Positions 63,567-64,000 of a stretch of 64,000 nucleotides of DNA are shown one piece after another. The stretch lies in assembly GCF_014196335.1 (NCBI RefSeq), contig NZ_JACIDM010000002.1:1-64000 (forward strand). The letters are read 5' to 3'. This DNA comes from Brevundimonas lenta (lineage in GTDB: Bacteria; Pseudomonadota; Alphaproteobacteria; Caulobacterales; Caulobacteraceae). The notes under the pieces are model-generated. The model was given only the letters and a program-made list of their open reading frames with translations, searched no databases and was not told the DNA's origin. The number at the start of each line of letters is the position of its first letter. Position 1 is the stretch's first letter. The translations under genes and the position numbers were made by a program.

Positions 63567-64000
63567 CACGCGTAGGCCACCCAGCCGTGCCAGTTCATGG
63601 CGTGATAGAAATGCTCAATGTCGCCGAAGCCGGCTTCGGCCAGCAGGGCCTCGTCGCGGGCTGCGGTCGCCAGGCCGGGATTGCCGCGATGGCTGGCCCG
63701 GGCGTTCTTCAGCGTCTCCGGATCGACGCCGTTGGCCGCCGCGAAGGCGACGTAGCGGTCCATGTTGCGGTCGAACTGCGGATTGTCGGCGCTGTCGCAG
63801 CGATCGACCAGGACGAAGGGCGCGCCCGGCTTCAGGCGGCGGCGGATGTCCTTGAGCGTCGCCAGCTTCGCGCCGTCGTCGGGCAGGATGCCAAGCACCA
63901 GGATCATGGTCGCGCCGTCGAAGGGACCCGCAGGCGCCGCTTCGACGCCGCCCTCGATCAGCTCGACGCGCCGCATCGTCTCCTCGCCGAGGATGTGGCG
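63566..64000 (-). CDS. SAM-dependent methyltransferase, C-terminal part (truncated by window end)
   Basis: The frame is open to the window edge, so the N-terminus lies beyond base 64000. The visible 144 residues contain the class I methyltransferase core: ATMILVLGILPDDGAKLATLKDIRRRLKPGAPFVLVDRCDS. They end FGDIEHFYHAMNWHGWVAYA, typical of UbiE/ArsR-fused methyltransferases found next to metH in alphaproteobacteria. The SAM-binding GxGxG is upstream of the window. The function may be linked to methionine/SAM metabolism by operon membership. Confidence 0.8.
   Translation of the reverse strand, partial: RHILGEETMRRVELIEGGVEAAPAGPFDGATMILVLGILPDDGAKLATLKDIRRRLKPGAPFVLVDRCDSADNPQFDRNMDRYVAFAAANGVDPETLKNARASHRGNPGLATAARDEALLAEAGFGDIEHFYHAMNWHGWVAYA

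Overview
The window is high-GC, gene-dense DNA from an alphaproteobacterium, most likely Caulobacterales (Brevundimonas or a close relative). Evidence: the tig / clpP / cicA-like HAD / clpX / lon order known from Caulobacter crescentus, CobS, an orphan NepR-like protein with EcfG-type promoters (GGAAC-N16/17-xGTT), DUF2239, DUF1499, frequent TTG/GTG starts and many NTGA or TGATG gene overlaps. The genus is inferred, not proven. Bases 1-95 are a pure C run, most likely a contig-edge artefact. No rRNA, tRNA, CRISPR array, transposase or prophage was seen.

Layout. 0.2-3.4 kb: a large secreted six-hairpin glycosidase-like protein with a discoidin domain. 3.4-9.5 kb, minus strand: a Pro-rich secreted protein, DnaB, two tandem Rap1a/Tai-like secreted proteins, the rpsF-rpsR-rplI operon, and a D-Ala-D-Ala carboxypeptidase with a SPOR domain. 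9.6-16.4 kb: phasin, SnoaL-like protein, clpS-clpA, several conserved hypotheticals and CsbD, with two REP-like elements. 16.4-24 kb: cobS, a TetR-controlled ABC exporter operon, an XRE regulator with an apparently leaderless, self-repressed promoter, ohr, a J-domain protein and bolA. The bolA/J-protein/cobS neighbourhood seems to have been split by the exporter/XRE block. 24-30.3 kb: hybrid histidine kinase, RcnB-like protein, ATP-dependent DNA ligase, MscS channel and threonine aldolase.

30.3-34.6 kb is the most interesting part. It holds an orphan NepR-like anti-sigma gene, back-to-back EcfG-type promoters, a natural EgtB-EgtD fusion for ergothioneine synthesis, a KGG stress protein behind another EcfG-type promoter, a 52-residue acidic Pro-rich protein, an ElaB-like membrane-anchored protein and an MBL hydrolase. 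This reads as a general-stress-response island.

34.7-45.9 kb: the proteolysis locus (trigger factor, two paralogous secreted unknowns, clpP, a small conserved protein, the cicA-like phosphatase, clpX, an acyltransferase-SGNH protein, lon with a sigma32-like promoter). 46-56.4 kb: a DUF202 protein carrying ten RTxLS heptads, pirin, aroC with a DnaJ-like partner lacking the HPD histidine, pdxH, a TetR regulator, a uridine kinase, an acyl-CoA ligase, DUF1499, MBL and DUF442 proteins. 56.4-64 kb: a TonB-dependent receptor, a secreted unknown, and cobalamin-dependent MetH (C-terminal half protein) preceded by a translationally coupled unknown gene and a truncated SAM methyltransferase.
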